Of a stretch of DNA of 64,000 bases, positions 1-8,416 are shown piece after piece (position 1 is the first letter of the stretch; each line of letters starts with the position of its first letter). The notes under the pieces were generated by a model, which did no database searches, was not told where the DNA came from, and saw only the letters and a list, made by a program, of their open reading frames with translations. Source of the DNA: Marinirhabdus sp050859505 (GTDB lineage: Bacteria; Bacteroidota; Bacteroidia; Flavobacteriales; Flavobacteriaceae); assembly GCF_050859505.1 (NCBI RefSeq), contig NZ_CP193934.1:1364001-1428000 (forward strand), read 5' to 3'. The position numbers and the translations under genes were made by a program.

Positions 1-161
1 ATGACGAAGGAAAAACTATTTTGGTAGTTACCCACGAAGATGATATTGCGCATATGACCAAGCGTATTGTGAATCTAAAAGATGGTCTTATTATAGACGA
101 TAGTACAGTAACTCAGATACGCGCCACGGAAGCACGCCAAAAAGCCTACGAAAATGTTTGA
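1..161 (+). CDS. ABC transporter ATP-binding protein, C-terminal fragment (MacB/LolD type)
   Basis: Only the last 52 codons are inside the window; the readable frame starts at base 3 and ends with TGA at 159-161. The fragment opens just after the expected Walker B region and shows the H-switch motif VVTHEDDIA, followed by the usual tail of a MacB/LolD-like ATPase (IVNLKDGLI). It would energise the two permeases that follow. Its stop overlaps the start of the first permease by 8 bases, so the genes are translationally coupled. The substrate cannot be told from this fragment. Confidence 0.88.
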   Translation, partial: DEGKTILVVTHEDDIAHMTKRIVNLKDGLIIDDSTVTQIRATEARQKAYENV

Positions 162-1398
162 TTTAGAACGCTGGCAAGAAATATTCGAAACCATTGGGAA
201 AAATAAACTCCGCACTTTTTTAACGGGGCTTTCTGTGGCATCGGGTATTTTTATATTGGTAATTTTATTGGGCTTTAGCAGCGGAATTCAAAAAGGGGTA
301 AAAACGCAGTTCGAGCAGGATGCTACCAATCGTATTTCAGTATGGACCCGAATGACTACAAAAAGCTACAAAGGTTTAAATCCAGGACGATTCATCCAGA
401 TGCGTACTAGTGACTTTGAAGCCATTAACAACAAATACGAAGACAATTTAGAATACAAAACGGCCATCTTTAATATGTGGGGTAGCCAAGTAACTTACAA
501 AGGCGAAACGGGTAACTATAGACTAGAAGGGGCCAACCCAGACCAGCAACTTATAGAAAATGCCAGTATGACCTCTGGCAGATTTATAAGCCAGGACGAT
601 ATGGATGAGTCCAGAAAAATTGCTGTGATTGGGTATATTATTCAGAAAGACTTATTTAAAGGCAAAGACCCTATTGGAGAAATCATTTCAATTTTTGGAG
701 TTAATTTTAAAGTAGTTGGAGTCTATACAGATCCAGGTGGCGAACGTGAAGAAGGTAGAGTGTTTGTTCCACTACCAGCGGCACAAATTGCTTTTGGTGC
801 GGGTGATAGAGTTCGCTCGTTGGCGTATACCGTAAAAATGGCCGAAAATTTTGACGAAGCTGTTGCTCAATCTATCGCAATTTCAGAAAATATTGAACAA
901 GATATTAAAGCGAGGCATACGGTGGCTCCGGATGACCGCAGTGCTGTAAACGTAAACAATACTTTAGAAGAAGCTAAGAAAATTTATAGCTTAATTGCTG
1001 TAATTAGAAATGTGTTTTGGTTTATCGGGATTTTTACCATTATAGCTGGAGTGGTTGGGGTGAGTAATATTATGCTCATTATTGTAAAAGAACGTACCAA
1101 AGAAATTGGAATCCGAAAAGCTATTGGGGCACTGCCAGGCTCCATCATTGCTCTTATTTTACAGGAAGCAATTTTTATTACGGCTGTGGCAGGTTTTATT
1201 GGTCTTTTTGCTGGAGTAGCATTATTGCAACTAGTAAGCCCCTTGGTAGATAATGATTTTATAAAATCGCCGCAAGTAGATTTTAATACCGCGTTAATTA
1301 CGGTCATTATTTTAATTATAGCCGGTGCTGTCGCAGGGTATATTCCAGCCAGAAGAGCGGCTCACATTAAACCTATAGACGCTTTAAGAGACGAATAA
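154..1398 (+). CDS. ABC transporter permease, MacB/FtsX family (first)
   Basis: A 414-residue inner-membrane permease of the MacB type. Residues about 20-43 form an N-terminal membrane helix, followed by a large periplasmic core domain (MacB_PCD) to about residue 280, then three C-terminal helices forming the FtsX domain. The segment VKERTKEIGIRKAIGA is the conserved cytoplasmic coupling stretch of FtsX-like permeases. The protein ends in PARRAAHIKPIDALRDE, the usual family tail. It overlaps the ATPase gene and lies one base from the second permease, so all are one operon. It probably works mechanically with the ATPase, adaptors and TolC downstream to export a drug, peptide or lipid-like compound; the substrate is unknown. 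Confidence 0.92.
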   Translation: MFDLERWQEIFETIGKNKLRTFLTGLSVASGIFILVILLGFSSGIQKGVKTQFEQDATNRISVWTRMTTKSYKGLNPGRFIQMRTSDFEAINNKYEDNLEYKTAIFNMWGSQVTYKGETGNYRLEGANPDQQLIENASMTSGRFISQDDMDESRKIAVIGYIIQKDLFKGKDPIGEIISIFGVNFKVVGVYTDPGGEREEGRVFVPLPAAQIAFGAGDRVRSLAYTVKMAENFDEAVAQSIAISENIEQDIKARHTVAPDDRSAVNVNNTLEEAKKIYSLIAVIRNVFWFIGIFTIIAGVVGVSNIMLIIVKERTKEIGIRKAIGALPGSIIALILQEAIFITAVAGFIGLFAGVALLQLVSPLVDNDFIKSPQVDFNTALITVIILIIAGAVAGYIPARRAAHIKPIDALRDE

Positions 1399-1399
1399 T

Positions 1400-2659
1400 A
1401 TGTTAAACAAAGATCGTTGGAACGAAATTTTAGAAGCGCTAAGTGCCAATCCATTTAGAACGCTTTTGACGGCTTTTGGTGTTTTTTGGGGGATCTTTAT
1501 CTTGGTGGTGCTACTGGCTTTGACCACGGGACTTAGAAATGGTGTAAGCAAGGATTTTGGTGATTTTGCAACCAACTCTATTTTTATGTGGGGGCAAGGT
1601 ACTTCAAAACCTTACAAGGGATTACCCAAAGGAAGACGGGTACAATTCAAAATGCAAGATGTAGCAGTACTGAAGGAAAAATTGCCACAATTAAAATATG
1701 TCTCTCCTCGTGGCCAACTGGGAGGGTATAATGGTGCTAACAACGTTACTAGAAATGAAAAAACGGGCGCTTTTACTGTTAGTGGTGACTACCCAGAATT
1801 TATTAAACAGCAACCCATGGATATTACAAAGGGGCGTTTTATAAGTTATTCAGATATTAACGAGAAACGAAAAGGGGTCGTTATTGGTGATGGAGTTGTT
1901 ACAAGTCTTTTTAATATTGGAGAGAACCCAATTGGAGAGTACATTAAAATTAACGGTGTTAATTTTATGATTATTGGGACTTTTAATGCCCCTAGCAATA
2001 ATGGAGATAGCGAAGAGCTAGCCAATACTATTTATGTGCCTTTTACAACTTTTAATCAGGTGTTTAATCGTGGAGATGAAGTAGGTTGGATGGCTATTAC
2101 AGCGTTTGATGAATACAGTATCACTTCCTTAAAACCAAGAATTCTTGAGATTATGCGGGAACAACGTACTATTCATCCAGAAGATGATCGTGCTATTGGT
2201 AATTTTGATCGCGCGGAAGCCTTCGGAAGAATTACAGGATTGTTCGACATTTTGAAATTCGTAGGCTTTTTTGTGGGCGGACTCATCCTGGCTTCCGGAA
2301 TGATTGGCGTTATAAATATTCTTCTTATTTCAGTAAAAGAAAGAACGAACGAAATTGGAGTGAGAAGAGCCCTTGGGGCAACACCCTGGCAAGTGCGTTG
2401 GCAGATTATTCAAGAGTCACTTATTATAACGCTTATGAGTGGTATGGCTGGCGTAGCAGGAGGAGCAGGATTAATTTGGATTATGAACTATGCTTTAGAG
2501 CAAAGCGGTCCGGTAGATAATTTTGCGAACCCTTCCGTAAATATTGCGGTTATCATAACGGCATTAATTATTTTGATTATTTCAGGAATTTTAGCAGGAC
2601 TCTTTCCAGCCGTTAGAGCCACAAAAATAAAACCAGTAGACGCATTGCGTACAGATTAA
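1400..2659 (+). CDS. ABC transporter permease, MacB/FtsX family (second)
   Basis: A 419-residue paralogue of the preceding permease with the same plan: an N-terminal helix around residues 20-42, a periplasmic MacB core, and three C-terminal helices with the coupling motif VKERTNEIGVRRALGA. The tail PAVRATKIKPVDALRTD matches that of the first copy. MacB is normally a homodimer of fused ATPase-permease chains; here the ATPase is a separate gene and two distinct permeases sit in tandem, which suggests a heterodimeric transporter. The start is one base after the upstream stop. Confidence 0.92.
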   Translation: MLNKDRWNEILEALSANPFRTLLTAFGVFWGIFILVVLLALTTGLRNGVSKDFGDFATNSIFMWGQGTSKPYKGLPKGRRVQFKMQDVAVLKEKLPQLKYVSPRGQLGGYNGANNVTRNEKTGAFTVSGDYPEFIKQQPMDITKGRFISYSDINEKRKGVVIGDGVVTSLFNIGENPIGEYIKINGVNFMIIGTFNAPSNNGDSEELANTIYVPFTTFNQVFNRGDEVGWMAITAFDEYSITSLKPRILEIMREQRTIHPEDDRAIGNFDRAEAFGRITGLFDILKFVGFFVGGLILASGMIGVINILLISVKERTNEIGVRRALGATPWQVRWQIIQESLIITLMSGMAGVAGGAGLIWIMNYALEQSGPVDNFANPSVNIAVIITALIILIISGILAGLFPAVRATKIKPVDALRTD

Positions 2660-2690
2660 CTAACAGAAATAGTAGATACAACTAATTATT

Positions 2691-3854
2691 ATGAAAAAAG
2701 GATTTATCATCACCGTACTTGTTTTAGTTTTCCTAGGCTTTATTTTAGGCTTATGGTATGTGTTCAGCTTAGACAGTAAAGATCCTGTTGTGTATGAAAC
2801 AGAGCAGGCCTCTATACAAACCATTGTAAAGAAAACGGTAGCTACGGGAAGTATTGTGCCAAAGGAAGAAGTGCTCATTAAACCGAACATTTCAGGAATT
2901 ATTGACGAAATCTTTGTGGAAGCAGGGGACGTGATCGAAAGAGGAGCTCTTATTGCCAAGGTAAAAGTAGTGCCTAATGTATCCTCATTAACCAGCGCAA
3001 AAAACAATATTAATAGTGCCAATACTCAAGTTGAAACAGCACGTTTGGCATTAGAAAGTCAGAAAAATATTTACCAGCGGCAAAAAGAGTTGTTTGAAAA
3101 AGGTGTGATTTCTGCCAATGAGTTTGATAATGCAGAATTAGCCTACAATCAATCGCAACAACGTTACAACCAGGAAAAAGTTACCTTAACAGGTGCAAGA
3201 CAAAACTTCGATATTGTAAAAACAGGAACTACAAGCGGTTTGGGAGCTTCGGCAAATACCGAAATTAGAGCAACTGTTTCCGGAATGGTACTAGATGTGC
3301 CTGTAAAAACCGGAAATCAGGTAATTGAATCTAATAACTTTAACGATGGTACTACTATAGCAACACTCGCAGATGTAGATAAAATGATTTTTGAAGGAAA
3401 AGTAGACGAGAGTGAAGTAGGAAAAATTACCGAGAATCTTCCACTGGAGATTACGGTAGGAGCTATAGAGAATAAAAAGTTTGATGCTATTCTGGATTAT
3501 ATTGCTCCAAAGGGAGTGAGTGAAAATGGTGCCATCCAGTTTTCTATCAAGGGAACTTTAAAGAAGCAAGATACTACTACGTTTATACGTGCTGGATTAA
3601 GCGCTAATGCATCAATTATTCTGGCAAAAGCCGAAAATGTACTGGGTATTAAAGAAGCTTTAGTACAATACGACCCCGAAACTCAAAAACCTTTTGTAGA
3701 AGTTGCCGTTGGTGATCAGGAATTTATAAGAAAAGATGTGGAACTAGGCGTAAGCGACGGGTTAAATGTAGAGGTTAAAAGCGGCATTACTAAAGAGGAT
3801 AAGATCAAGGTTTGGAACCAATTAAAAGCACCTCCAGCATTCGATGGCAGATAA
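2691..3854 (+). CDS. efflux periplasmic adaptor, HlyD/MacA family (first)
   Basis: A 387-residue membrane fusion protein. An N-terminal membrane anchor (about residues 5-25) leads into a split biotinyl-lipoyl domain (around IKPNISGIIDEIFVEAGD), a helical hairpin of about residues 100-160 rich in Gln, Asn and Ala, then beta-barrel and membrane-proximal domains. Such adaptors join an inner-membrane pump to TolC across the periplasm. It starts 31 bases after the second permease and precedes the TolC gene, so it is very likely the adaptor of this pump. A second adaptor lies after TolC. Confidence 0.9.
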   Translation: MKKGFIITVLVLVFLGFILGLWYVFSLDSKDPVVYETEQASIQTIVKKTVATGSIVPKEEVLIKPNISGIIDEIFVEAGDVIERGALIAKVKVVPNVSSLTSAKNNINSANTQVETARLALESQKNIYQRQKELFEKGVISANEFDNAELAYNQSQQRYNQEKVTLTGARQNFDIVKTGTTSGLGASANTEIRATVSGMVLDVPVKTGNQVIESNNFNDGTTIATLADVDKMIFEGKVDESEVGKITENLPLEITVGAIENKKFDAILDYIAPKGVSENGAIQFSIKGTLKKQDTTTFIRAGLSANASIILAKAENVLGIKEALVQYDPETQKPFVEVAVGDQEFIRKDVELGVSDGLNVEVKSGITKEDKIKVWNQLKAPPAFDGR

Positions 3855-3917
3855 TTTCTGCTCATTCCTGTAACACTTTTAAAAATCAAAAGACATATAC
3901 TTCAACTACAATCAATC

Positions 3918-5363
3918 ATGAAAAAATTTCTTTTTTTAATAACACTACTGCTTTTGGGAATTACAATCCAAGCGCAGGATAAAAAATGGACTCTTAAGGA
4001 ATGTGTGCAGTACGCGCTGGAAAATAATATTTCCATTAAGCAAAGTGAGTTGGACTTAAAAATAACCGAAGCCGATAAACTTTCAGCTATAGGTAACTTC
4101 CTGCCAAGTTTAAATGCTGGTGCTAGTGTTTCGGAAAATACCGGATTGAGTTTTAACCCTGTAACAAACAACGCACAAACCACCACCTTTTTATCTGCTA
4201 CTGGTAATATAAATGTAGGATACACCTTGTTTGATGGGTTGCGAAATGTAAGGCAAATACAACGAGCAAAACTTTCGAAGCTTTCAGCAGAGTACCGTCT
4301 GGATAAAATGAAGGACGATATTGCACTGTTTGTAGCCAATGCGTATTTAACCATTTTAAATAATAAAGCCAACCTAGCCTCTGCGAACTCACAAAACTTA
4401 GTGACTCTAGAACAGATTGAAAGAACCAATGCATTGGTAGATGCTGGTACCTTGCCTCGTGGCGATTTATTGGAAATTGAAGCTACGAATGCTAGTGAGC
4501 TTCAGAATATTGCTACGTTGGAAAATGCAGTAACTATTTCCCGTATTAGTCTTGCGCAGTTATTATTGGTAGAAGATTATCAAACCTTCGACATTGTAGA
4601 TGAAGGATATGATATTGTGTTGAATGAAATTTCAGAAAAACCAGTTTCAGAAATTATCTCATCTGCTGAGGAAAATAGAAGCGAAGTGAAAATTGCCGAG
4701 CAAAGTGTAGCACTGGCAGAAAAAGACCTTCAAATTGCAAAAGCAGATTATATGCCAACGCTTTCAGCATTTTTTGGCTATAATACCAGATATACAGATG
4801 CCACTTCTTTTGACCAATTTGTAGATCCAGACAATCCTGTGTCCACGCAGCCTATAGGAGTAGTGCAGGAGACAGGACAAGTGGTTGTTGGCGAATTTCC
4901 TAATACAACTACACGCATAGTGGGGGCAGCTCCATTTTCTGAACAGATTTACCTTAACGATGGTGTTTCGTATGGATTACAACTTAACATTCCAATCTTT
5001 AATGGATTTTCGGTTAAAAGTAATGTGATGCGGAACAAAGTAAATGTAGAGCGAACCAAATATCAGTTAGAGCAAGCAAAACTAGATTTAGAAAGTAATG
5101 TTTATCAGGCGTATGTAGATGCAAAAGGCTCATTAAAAGCCTATGAAGCTGCCGAAAAAGCATTAGAAAGTCAAGAACTGGCCTATCAATATGCAAAGGA
5201 TAGATATGACGTTGGACTAACCAATGCCTTCGATTTTAGCCAAAGCAAAGTGCGTTTCGATAATACTACGATTGCACTAAACCAAGCCAAGTACGACTAT
5301 ATTTTCAAACTGAAAGTATTAGAATTATACTTTGGTATAGAGCCTACCGAACTTAAGTTTTAA
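3918..5363 (+). CDS. outer-membrane efflux channel, TolC family
   Basis: A 481-residue TolC-like protein. The signal peptide covers about residues 1-19 and ends at the Ala-Gln typical of Flavobacteria. The mature start KKWTLKECVQYALENN is the classic opening of the TolC (OEP) repeat, and two long helical halves follow, with a second repeat opening near AEENRSEVKIAEQSVALAEKDL. It would trimerise to form the outer-membrane duct for the adaptor/permease complex encoded on both sides. The spacing to the preceding adaptor (63 bases) fits one transcript. Confidence 0.93.
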   Translation: MKKFLFLITLLLLGITIQAQDKKWTLKECVQYALENNISIKQSELDLKITEADKLSAIGNFLPSLNAGASVSENTGLSFNPVTNNAQTTTFLSATGNINVGYTLFDGLRNVRQIQRAKLSKLSAEYRLDKMKDDIALFVANAYLTILNNKANLASANSQNLVTLEQIERTNALVDAGTLPRGDLLEIEATNASELQNIATLENAVTISRISLAQLLLVEDYQTFDIVDEGYDIVLNEISEKPVSEIISSAEENRSEVKIAEQSVALAEKDLQIAKADYMPTLSAFFGYNTRYTDATSFDQFVDPDNPVSTQPIGVVQETGQVVVGEFPNTTTRIVGAAPFSEQIYLNDGVSYGLQLNIPIFNGFSVKSNVMRNKVNVERTKYQLEQAKLDLESNVYQAYVDAKGSLKAYEAAEKALESQELAYQYAKDRYDVGLTNAFDFSQSKVRFDNTTIALNQAKYDYIFKLKVLELYFGIEPTELKF

Positions 5364-5452
5364 ACAATGAAATGCCCATTACGTACTATTAACCAAATGA
5401 AGATGCATAGTTTAGGCATTCCATCTTCTTATGTATCAAATATTTTATAAGG

Positions 5453-6739
5453 ATGAAAAAAACAATCATTTGGATTACTGTTATTGCCGTTGTGCTAGTT
5501 ATAACACTAGTTGCAGGTAAAAAAATGGGGCTTTTTGGTAAAGGTGGCAATATGACGGAAGTAGAGATTTCCAAAATTGAACCCATAGATATTACCGAAA
5601 CCGTTGCAGCAACAGGGAAAATACAGCCAGAAATAGAGGTTAAAATTTCGTCTGAAGTTTCAGGAGAAATTATTGAACTTCCTATTAAAGAAGGCCAGCA
5701 GGTAGAAAAAGGAGATTTACTGGTACGCGTAAATCCAGATTTAATTCAAGCTGCCGTGAGCCAGTCTCAAGCTGGATTACAAAATGTGCGTGCACAATTA
5801 AATCAAGCTGAAGCTTCTCTAAAAAATAGTAAAGCAAATTACGAAAGAAACAAAGCGCTTTTTGATAAAGGAGTGATTTCAAAATCGCAGTGGGATCAGT
5901 CTATTGCAGAGTACGAAGGTGCTCAGGCAAACGTACAATCTGTTTACTACAGCGTACAGAGTGCTGCGGCAAACGTAAAGCAGTCTCGCGATAATTTATC
6001 CAGAACAAGTATTTATGCACCTATGAGCGGAACAATTTCGCTTTTAGCCGCAGAATTGGGAGAACGTGTGGTAGGAACTGCACAAATGGCGGGTACCGAA
6101 ATATTGAGAGTAGCCAACCTAAGCAATATGGAGGTTGAGGTAGATGTAAATGAAAATGATATTGTAAAAGTAGCCGTTGGCGATAGTACTATTGTTGAAG
6201 TAGATGCCTACTTAAAAAGAGAGTTTAAAGGGATTGTGACCGAAATTGCTAATTCGGCACAAAGTACCTTGACGGCAGACCAGGTTACCAACTTTAAGGT
6301 AAAGGTGCGAATCTTACCAGAGTCTTATAAAGATTTAACAAATGGAAAGCCAGAAAGTTATTCGCCATTCCGTCCGGGTATGACAGCAACGGTGGATATT
6401 ATTACAAACAAGCGTAAAAATATAGTAGGAGTTCCCATTAGTGCTATTGTTATAAAAACCGACACTACTGGAAAGAAAAAAGCAAATAGAAAAGCTCCAA
6501 CTACAGGATTAGACGAAAAATTTGAGTGTGTCTTTGTAAAAGTTGGTGATGAGGCCAAATTGCGAGTCGTGACAACAGGAATTCAAAACGATACCAATAT
6601 CGAAATTTTAAGCGGTCTTGAGGAAGGTGACGAAGTAATTACAGGACCTTATAACACGGTGACTAAAACGTTGGATCCAGGTGATAAAATTACTTTGATG
6701 CAAGAGAAAAAGGACGCCAAAAAAGAAGAGAAAGAATAA
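5453..6739 (+). CDS. efflux periplasmic adaptor, HlyD/MacA family (second)
   Basis: A 428-residue MacA-like adaptor: N-terminal membrane helix (residues 3-20), lipoyl half-motif around ISSEVSGEIIELPIKEG, an alpha-hairpin of about residues 90-180, the second lipoyl half (TSIYAPMSGTISLLAAELGE), beta-barrel, membrane-proximal domain, and a Lys/Glu-rich tail. It is closer to classic MacA than the first adaptor. Two different adaptors around a single TolC, with two different permeases upstream, suggest an asymmetric pump or two alternative assemblies. The stop overlaps the tsaB start by one base. Confidence 0.9.
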   Translation: MKKTIIWITVIAVVLVITLVAGKKMGLFGKGGNMTEVEISKIEPIDITETVAATGKIQPEIEVKISSEVSGEIIELPIKEGQQVEKGDLLVRVNPDLIQAAVSQSQAGLQNVRAQLNQAEASLKNSKANYERNKALFDKGVISKSQWDQSIAEYEGAQANVQSVYYSVQSAAANVKQSRDNLSRTSIYAPMSGTISLLAAELGERVVGTAQMAGTEILRVANLSNMEVEVDVNENDIVKVAVGDSTIVEVDAYLKREFKGIVTEIANSAQSTLTADQVTNFKVKVRILPESYKDLTNGKPESYSPFRPGMTATVDIITNKRKNIVGVPISAIVIKTDTTGKKKANRKAPTTGLDEKFECVFVKVGDEAKLRVVTTGIQNDTNIEILSGLEEGDEVITGPYNTVTKTLDPGDKITLMQEKKDAKKEEKE

Positions 6740-7392
6740 TGGCAGTAGTGCTTTGTATAGAAACAGCCACAACAAATTGTTCAGTAGCGCTTTCGGTAAA
6801 TGGAAGCGTTATTGCTTTTAGGGAAGATTCCGATAAAAATTATAGCCATGCAGAACAATTGCATGTATTTATAGAAGAAATTTTGGCAGAAGTAAAGCTG
6901 GACAAAGCTAATCTGGATGCGATTGCTGTGAGTAAAGGGCCTGGAAGTTATACAGGGCTCCGTATAGGGGTTTCAGCAGTAAAAGGTCTCTGTTATGCGC
7001 TAGAGATTCCATTAATTTCTATTCCTACCTTAGCAGTGCTTGCTTCCCAAGTTAACAGTGCAGCAACAGTAGTACCTATGTTGGATGCTAGACGGATGGA
7101 AGTGTATGCTGCGGTGTATGCAGAAGAAAAAGAAATTCGTAAGACCCGTGCTGAAATTTTAAATGAAACTTCTTTTGCTGAATATCTTCAAGCAGGAAAA
7201 GTTGTTTTTATAGGAAATGGTGTTGAAAAATTTAAAACTTTATGCCAACATCCCAATGCCGAATTTATAACAGATGCACTTCCTTCAGCAAAGCAAATGG
7301 CGGTTTTGGCAGAGAAAAAATATACGGATAAACTTTTTGAAGATGTAGCTTATTTTGAACCCTATTATTTAAAAGATTTTAAAATGGGATAG
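6739..7392 (+). CDS. tsaB: tRNA threonylcarbamoyladenosine biosynthesis protein TsaB
   Basis: A 217-residue protein of the ASKHA fold. The N-terminus VVLCIETATTNCSVAL and the block SKGPGSYTGLRIGVSAVKGL are hallmark TsaB sequences. TsaB forms the TsaBDE complex with TsaD and TsaE, which adds threonylcarbamoyl to A37 of ANN-decoding tRNAs. The length is normal. The start overlaps the stop of the adaptor gene (TAATG), so it is translated from the efflux operon, though its job is unrelated. It converges on the next gene with a 4-base gap and no obvious terminator. Confidence 0.95.
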   Translation: MAVVLCIETATTNCSVALSVNGSVIAFREDSDKNYSHAEQLHVFIEEILAEVKLDKANLDAIAVSKGPGSYTGLRIGVSAVKGLCYALEIPLISIPTLAVLASQVNSAATVVPMLDARRMEVYAAVYAEEKEIRKTRAEILNETSFAEYLQAGKVVFIGNGVEKFKTLCQHPNAEFITDALPSAKQMAVLAEKKYTDKLFEDVAYFEPYYLKDFKMG

Positions 7393-7396
7393 GGTA

Positions 7397-8125
7397 TTAC
7401 AACTCTATGTTTTCTAAAGAATTGAAATAAATAATAGTATCTATAAGATCCTCTTCATTGTTGAGGTTAAGTTTGTTTTTTGCTACAAACTTTTTAATTA
7501 CTTCCTGATATTTCCCAAATACTTTTAATTTTTTACTCCTAGCGCTGGGTAATTCATAAAACTTACCATTTTTGGCAACTAAATAATATACCGGTCTATC
7601 TTCAAATTTTGCCAGAATATTTCTTGTAATGGACGTTTTTGCAGGTTTTGCAGGGTAAAATTTCTTATTCAGTTTTTTAAAGATATCAATTTTATCACCT
7701 TCGTACAAAACCTGAAAATACCCACCATCTTCTATACGCCCGAGATAGGGGACAAAAACAAAGATAGCATCCACGATTTTTACAAAAATATCAGGAGATT
7801 TTGGAAGTGGTTTTGCTTTGCTAATTGGAGTTTCTAAATATTCCTTTATTTCTATTTCATCTGCAACTGCATTGTAACGTAATGCAACATTACTGGCCAT
7901 TAGCTTTTTATTTTGGTATACATTTCCCGGTAAGAAAGAAGGATTGTTGTAAGGCGTTCCGTTATAGCTTGCGGTGTCTTTATAGTCTACAAATTTATCT
8001 TGTCTTTTAATAAACTCGTCTAATTGGTAAATACCATTTATAAACCTACGGGTTTGGGTTTCCTGCGCCTCTAAACCGCTACTTCCTATAGAAAATAGAA
8101 TAAATATAATAATGCATTTTTTCAT
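7397..8125 (-). CDS. secreted protein of unknown function, paralogue A
   Basis: A 242-residue protein with a signal peptide (about residues 1-20, ending LEAQ), hence periplasmic or surface. I do not recognise a named domain. It is clearly related to the two proteins at 10165-10887 and 10893-11579: shared blocks are GTPYNNPSFLPGNVYQNKKL, a VALRYNAVADEIEIKE stretch, a central PDIFVKI strand, GGYFQVLYEG, and a Lys-rich ending with KLKVFGKY and LNLNNEEDL. The beta-rich middle followed by a short helical tail resembles an envelope stress or adhesion factor, but no function should be assigned. It is divergent from the AraC-type regulator at 8417, which may control it. Confidence 0.8.
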   Translation of the reverse strand: MKKCIIIFILFSIGSSGLEAQETQTRRFINGIYQLDEFIKRQDKFVDYKDTASYNGTPYNNPSFLPGNVYQNKKLMASNVALRYNAVADEIEIKEYLETPISKAKPLPKSPDIFVKIVDAIFVFVPYLGRIEDGGYFQVLYEGDKIDIFKKLNKKFYPAKPAKTSITRNILAKFEDRPVYYLVAKNGKFYELPSARSKKLKVFGKYQEVIKKFVAKNKLNLNNEEDLIDTIIYFNSLENIEL

Positions 8126-8323
8126 AACTGAAATTCAGATTAATACATGTAGTTGTAGCTGGTTGAAGTAAAAATAAGCGACTCATTTCTTTTCAACAAA
8201 ATATATACCCTTTAAATGTATGAAGTATCACGACTTTTATAAATTACGACTTACAAAGTGCTATTTAATATGCTGAAAAATAATGTGTTACACTTATAAT
8301 GAAGTAGAGGTGGATGATTTTCT

Positions 8324-8353
8324 TTTGCCCTGCGTTATAAAAAAGTACCTTTA
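8324..8353 (+). promoter_or_regulatory. possible promoter of the TPR/AraC regulator
   Basis: TTTG (8324-8327), an 18-base spacer and TACCTTTA (8346-8353) resemble the Bacteroidetes promoter TTTG-N19-TAnnTTTG. The start codon is at 8417, which leaves a leader of roughly 55 bases. The 291-base gap between the divergent genes holds nothing else coding. Confidence is low because the last base of the downstream element differs from consensus. Confidence 0.35.
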
Positions 8354-8416
8354 TTCTTAAGTATTATAAGCTACTAATAGATTCTTATAAGTACTATAAA
8401 ACGAGTACACAGCCCT

